Shown here: piece after piece, positions 4,519 through 6,628 of the stretch | Layout of the letters: each line of letters begins with the position of its first letter | How positions within the stretch are numbered: the stretch's first letter is position 1 | Source: Candidatus Sulfotelmatobacter sp. | GTDB lineage: Bacteria > Acidobacteriota > Terriglobia > Terriglobales > Acidobacteriaceae | Reading direction: 5' to 3' | DNA: 6,628 nucleotides | Assembly: GCA_030040725.1 (NCBI GenBank) | Contig: JASHTD010000184.1 | Span: forward strand, 1 to 6,628 | Translations under genes and position numbers: made by a program | Notes under the pieces: generated by a model | The model's database searches: none | The model's input: only the letters and a program-made list of their open reading frames with translations | What the model was told of the DNA's origin: nothing

Positions 4519-6252
4519 ATGCCAGAGGCTTTCGACGGAATCGCATCGGATGTCGAGCAACTCAGCGACCGATTGCGAGAATTGGAAGAGCGTGTCTCTG
4601 CACTAGAGGGCCGACCAGCCAGTCCAATCCTTCCTCCTTCCGAGTCACGGAGCGTCGCTGGTCCCAAATCGCGGTCAGAGAAACATCAGGATTTTCTTGC
4701 GCCGACCTTACACACAGGAGTGCTGCCAGTGTTCGGCAAAGCGGTTCTGGGAATCGCGGGCGCGTACCTGCTGCGCGCGGTTGCAGAGTCGGGATTTCTC
4801 CCGAAGTTGCTCCTGTTGATTGTTGCCATTGTTTACGCAGGGATGTGGCTGGTCTGGGCAGTTAGGACTCACGCCAGCGATGGCTTTGCGAGCGTCACGT
4901 ACGCAATCACGTCGGCGATGATCCTCTCGCCACTCCTGTGGGAATCCACTGTTCGTTTTCAGATCCTGCAACCAGCCTTCACAGCTGCAGTTTTAGTTGC
5001 ATTCGTGACGCTTGCCTTAGTACTGGCACGGCGGCAAAGCTTGCAGGCGATTCCATGGGTGGCGACCCTAGCAGGTGTGGCAACCTCTCTGGCTCTCATT
5101 GTTGCGACGCGCGAACTTGTGCCGTTTACCGTTGGCTTGCTGGCAATTGCCCTGACTACCGAAGTGATTGTTTGCGTCGGACACCCACTGAGCGTGCGGG
5201 TCATTCCAGCCATTGCGGCGGATTTTGCCGTATGGTTGCTGGTCGATTTGATGACTTCTTCGGAAGGTGTTCCGCCCGAATATTCGCCTGTAGCCGCAAC
5301 CACGATTACAGTGCTTTGCCTGGCGCTGCTCGTGATCTACTGTGGAAGCATTGGCCTGCGCACCTTTGGATTGCGCCACCGTATGACGGTTTTTGAACTC
5401 GCGCAAGCAGCTGGGTCGTTTGCGATTGCAACGTTCGGGACGCTACGCGCATTTAACAAAGCGGGCGTGCCGCTCGGCATTTTTTCCCTCCTGATTGCCC
5501 TCGTTTGCTATTGGGGCGCTCTCTCACGGTTCACGACCAATGAACAGACTCGAAATCGCCGTGTGTACGCAAGCTACGCGGTCGCCCTTCTGTTGGCAGG
5601 GAGCTTGCTGCTGTTTCCGGCGGACTTGCAGGCACCATTTTTGGGTTTGGCTGCCCTGACGGTGGCTTTCTTATATTCACGAACAAGCAAGCCTAGCCTG
5701 GGCTTGCACGTGTCCATCTATCTGGCAGCAGCGGCGATCCTCTCGGGCCTTCTGAACCTCGCAGGGAGCGCGCTGGTTGGGAAGGTGCCGCATTCCCTCA
5801 GCGCAAGCGCATGGGTGGTCGCAGTTTCGGCCGCTATGTGCTACTCAATCGGATCACGTACTTCAAACCATATTTCGGAAAATGCATGGAAATCGCGTCT
5901 GCTGTGGGTCATCCCTTGTGTACTCGTTGCTGGAGCCGCAGCGGCGCTAGCAGTGATGACAAGTGCCAGGCTCAACTCGGCAAGCGGGACGCTCGATGCT
6001 TCGCGTCTCTCGGTTGTCCGCACTGTGGCGATTTGCTTGGTGGCTCTCATATTCGGCTTCAGCGGTTCGCGTTTGAAACGCGCGGAATTGCTCTGGGTTG
6101 CGTACGTGGCCATAGCATTTGGCACGCTCAAACTGGTGTTCGAGGACCTTCGTTTCGAAAACGAAACCTCCCTGGTGGCTTCTTTCTTGTTCTATGGTCT
6201 AATCCTGATCCTGATCCCGCGGCTGTCAGGATTTAGCGGCAAGCAGCCCTGA
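4519..6252 (+). CDS. Polytopic membrane protein, DUF2339-like, with N-terminal coiled coil
   Basis: The product is 577 residues. I chose the ATG at 4519 because GGAG lies 6 bases before it; a TTG at 4492 would add nine residues but has no ribosome-binding site. Residues 8-31 form a short heptad-rich coiled coil (DVEQLSDRLRELEERVSALE), then a Pro/Ser-rich linker runs to about 66. From about 68 to the end there are about 18 hydrophobic helices. The layout, and the ending with a K..FEDL motif before a last SFLFYGLILILIPRL helix, resemble DUF2339 membrane proteins, whose function is not established. It starts 39 bases after the nrfD-like stop with no terminator between them, so it is probably in the same operon. 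A link to the redox complex is inferred from position only. No catalytic motif is visible. Confidence 0.8.
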   Translation: MPEAFDGIASDVEQLSDRLRELEERVSALEGRPASPILPPSESRSVAGPKSRSEKHQDFLAPTLHTGVLPVFGKAVLGIAGAYLLRAVAESGFLPKLLLLIVAIVYAGMWLVWAVRTHASDGFASVTYAITSAMILSPLLWESTVRFQILQPAFTAAVLVAFVTLALVLARRQSLQAIPWVATLAGVATSLALIVATRELVPFTVGLLAIALTTEVIVCVGHPLSVRVIPAIAADFAVWLLVDLMTSSEGVPPEYSPVAATTITVLCLALLVIYCGSIGLRTFGLRHRMTVFELAQAAGSFAIATFGTLRAFNKAGVPLGIFSLLIALVCYWGALSRFTTNEQTRNRRVYASYAVALLLAGSLLLFPADLQAPFLGLAALTVAFLYSRTSKPSLGLHVSIYLAAAAILSGLLNLAGSALVGKVPHSLSASAWVVAVSAAMCYSIGSRTSNHISENAWKSRLLWVIPCVLVAGAAAALAVMTSARLNSASGTLDASRLSVVRTVAICLVALIFGFSGSRLKRAELLWVAYVAIAFGTLKLVFEDLRFENETSLVASFLFYGLILILIPRLSGFSGKQP

Positions 6253-6444
6253 CCTTCTTTCTACTGCTCGGAAGAGAGCACAGAGCAGGTCGGCTTATCG
6301 CGAGTCTTTCATCGTTGCCGTACCTTCCTGATTTTGGTCGAGTGATGTCCCAGCATCGAAGAGATCTGCACTGCGTTTTAGAATAGCTGGGGAATGAAGG
6401 GATCACCATGTTGCGCACAATCTGAGGCCTGGGCATCGGAGTTC
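6253..6444. other. Intergenic region with weak hairpins after the operon
   Basis: Two competing inverted repeats follow the operon's last stop: TGCTC (6265-6269) with GAGCA (6276-6280), and CTGCTC (6264-6269) with GAGCAG (6283-6288). Neither is followed by a T-run, so rho-independent termination is not supported. TAGAAT at 6379-6384 could be a -10 element for the next gene, but no -35 element is at the right distance. Confidence 0.3.
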
Positions 6445-6628
6445 ATGACTACCGAAGCCCGCCCCGACCCTAAGTCTTTTCGTGAGAAGGCGAGGCTGGT
6501 TATTTTGGACCTTGACTGCTTCCTCTACCCTTACGACAAGAGGTACCGAAACGCCGTCCTGAGAGCTTGGCGGGAGATTGAAAAGGAATATGGCCTTCCG
6601 ATAATACGGAGGAAAATAGCGCAAAAAC
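6445..6628 (+). CDS. HAD-superfamily hydrolase, N-terminal part (3' end outside window)
   Basis: Sixty-one codons are visible before the window ends. After a polar leader (MTTEARPDPKSFREKAR), the hydrophobic strand LVIL leads into DLDCFLYPYD, the HAD motif I position: D22 would be the nucleophile and D24 the general acid/base. The DLDxxLYPYD form followed by a helix (RNAVLRAWREIEKEYGLP) resembles pyrimidine 5'-nucleotidase/phosphoglycolate phosphatase-like HADs. The residue normally Thr or Val after DxDx is Phe here (F26). The start is uncertain: GGAG is only 3 bases before this ATG, and an in-frame ATG at 6394 would add 17 residues but has poor spacing from its GGGGA. Substrate specificity cannot be told without motifs II-IV, which lie outside the window. 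Confidence 0.7.
   Translation, partial: MTTEARPDPKSFREKARLVILDLDCFLYPYDKRYRNAVLRAWREIEKEYGLPIIRRKIAQK

Noticed and set aside
6264..6288. Inverted repeat as the operon terminator
   Set aside because: The stems are only 5-6 bp, they compete with each other, and there is no T-run downstream.
1..6628. CRISPR array, insertion sequence or transposase
   Set aside because: No regularly spaced repeats and no transposase or integrase motifs were found in any frame examined.

Overview
The window looks like chromosome from a diderm soil-type bacterium, most likely an acidobacterium (Acidobacteriota). This is an inference from the gene types: a class D sortase, a small secreted glycine-zipper protein and a large DUF2339-like membrane protein beside a cytochrome/FeS/NrfD cluster, with moderately high GC and frequent non-ATG starts. 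No marker gene here fixes the taxonomy.

Left part (1-774): the C-terminal part of a class D sortase runs in from the left edge. It is followed by about 350 bases with no gene. That gap holds a 16-bp palindrome, short direct repeats and, at 629-652, a 24-bp sequence that reads as the 3' end of a tmRNA (T-loop, T-stem 3' strand, acceptor strand, CCA) with no tmRNA body upstream. This is what the far end of an element integrated into ssrA would leave behind, so the sortase side may be island and the right side the older chromosome.

Middle (775-1986): a minus-strand gene encodes a secreted glycine-zipper protein. Upstream of it, also on the minus strand, is a small mono-haem cytochrome c gene with one CxxCH that looks decayed. 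A 251-base divergent intergenic region separates the cytochrome from the main operon and carries several GTGA/TCAC-type sites resembling CRP/FNR-family operators.

Right part (1987-6252): four tightly spaced plus-strand genes. They encode a membrane-anchored tetrahaem cytochrome c, a Tat-exported protein with four [4Fe-4S] cluster motifs (NrfC/HybA/PsrB type), an NrfD/HybB-type integral membrane quinone-interacting subunit, and an approximately 18-helix membrane protein with an N-terminal coiled coil. The first three form a plausible module moving electrons between the quinone pool and periplasmic haems, but no catalytic subunit lies in the window. A partial HAD-superfamily hydrolase gene starts near the right edge (6445) and runs out of the window.

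The points most worth following up are the tmRNA-derived attachment footprint, the redox module without a catalytic subunit and its operator array, and the decaying divergent cytochrome.
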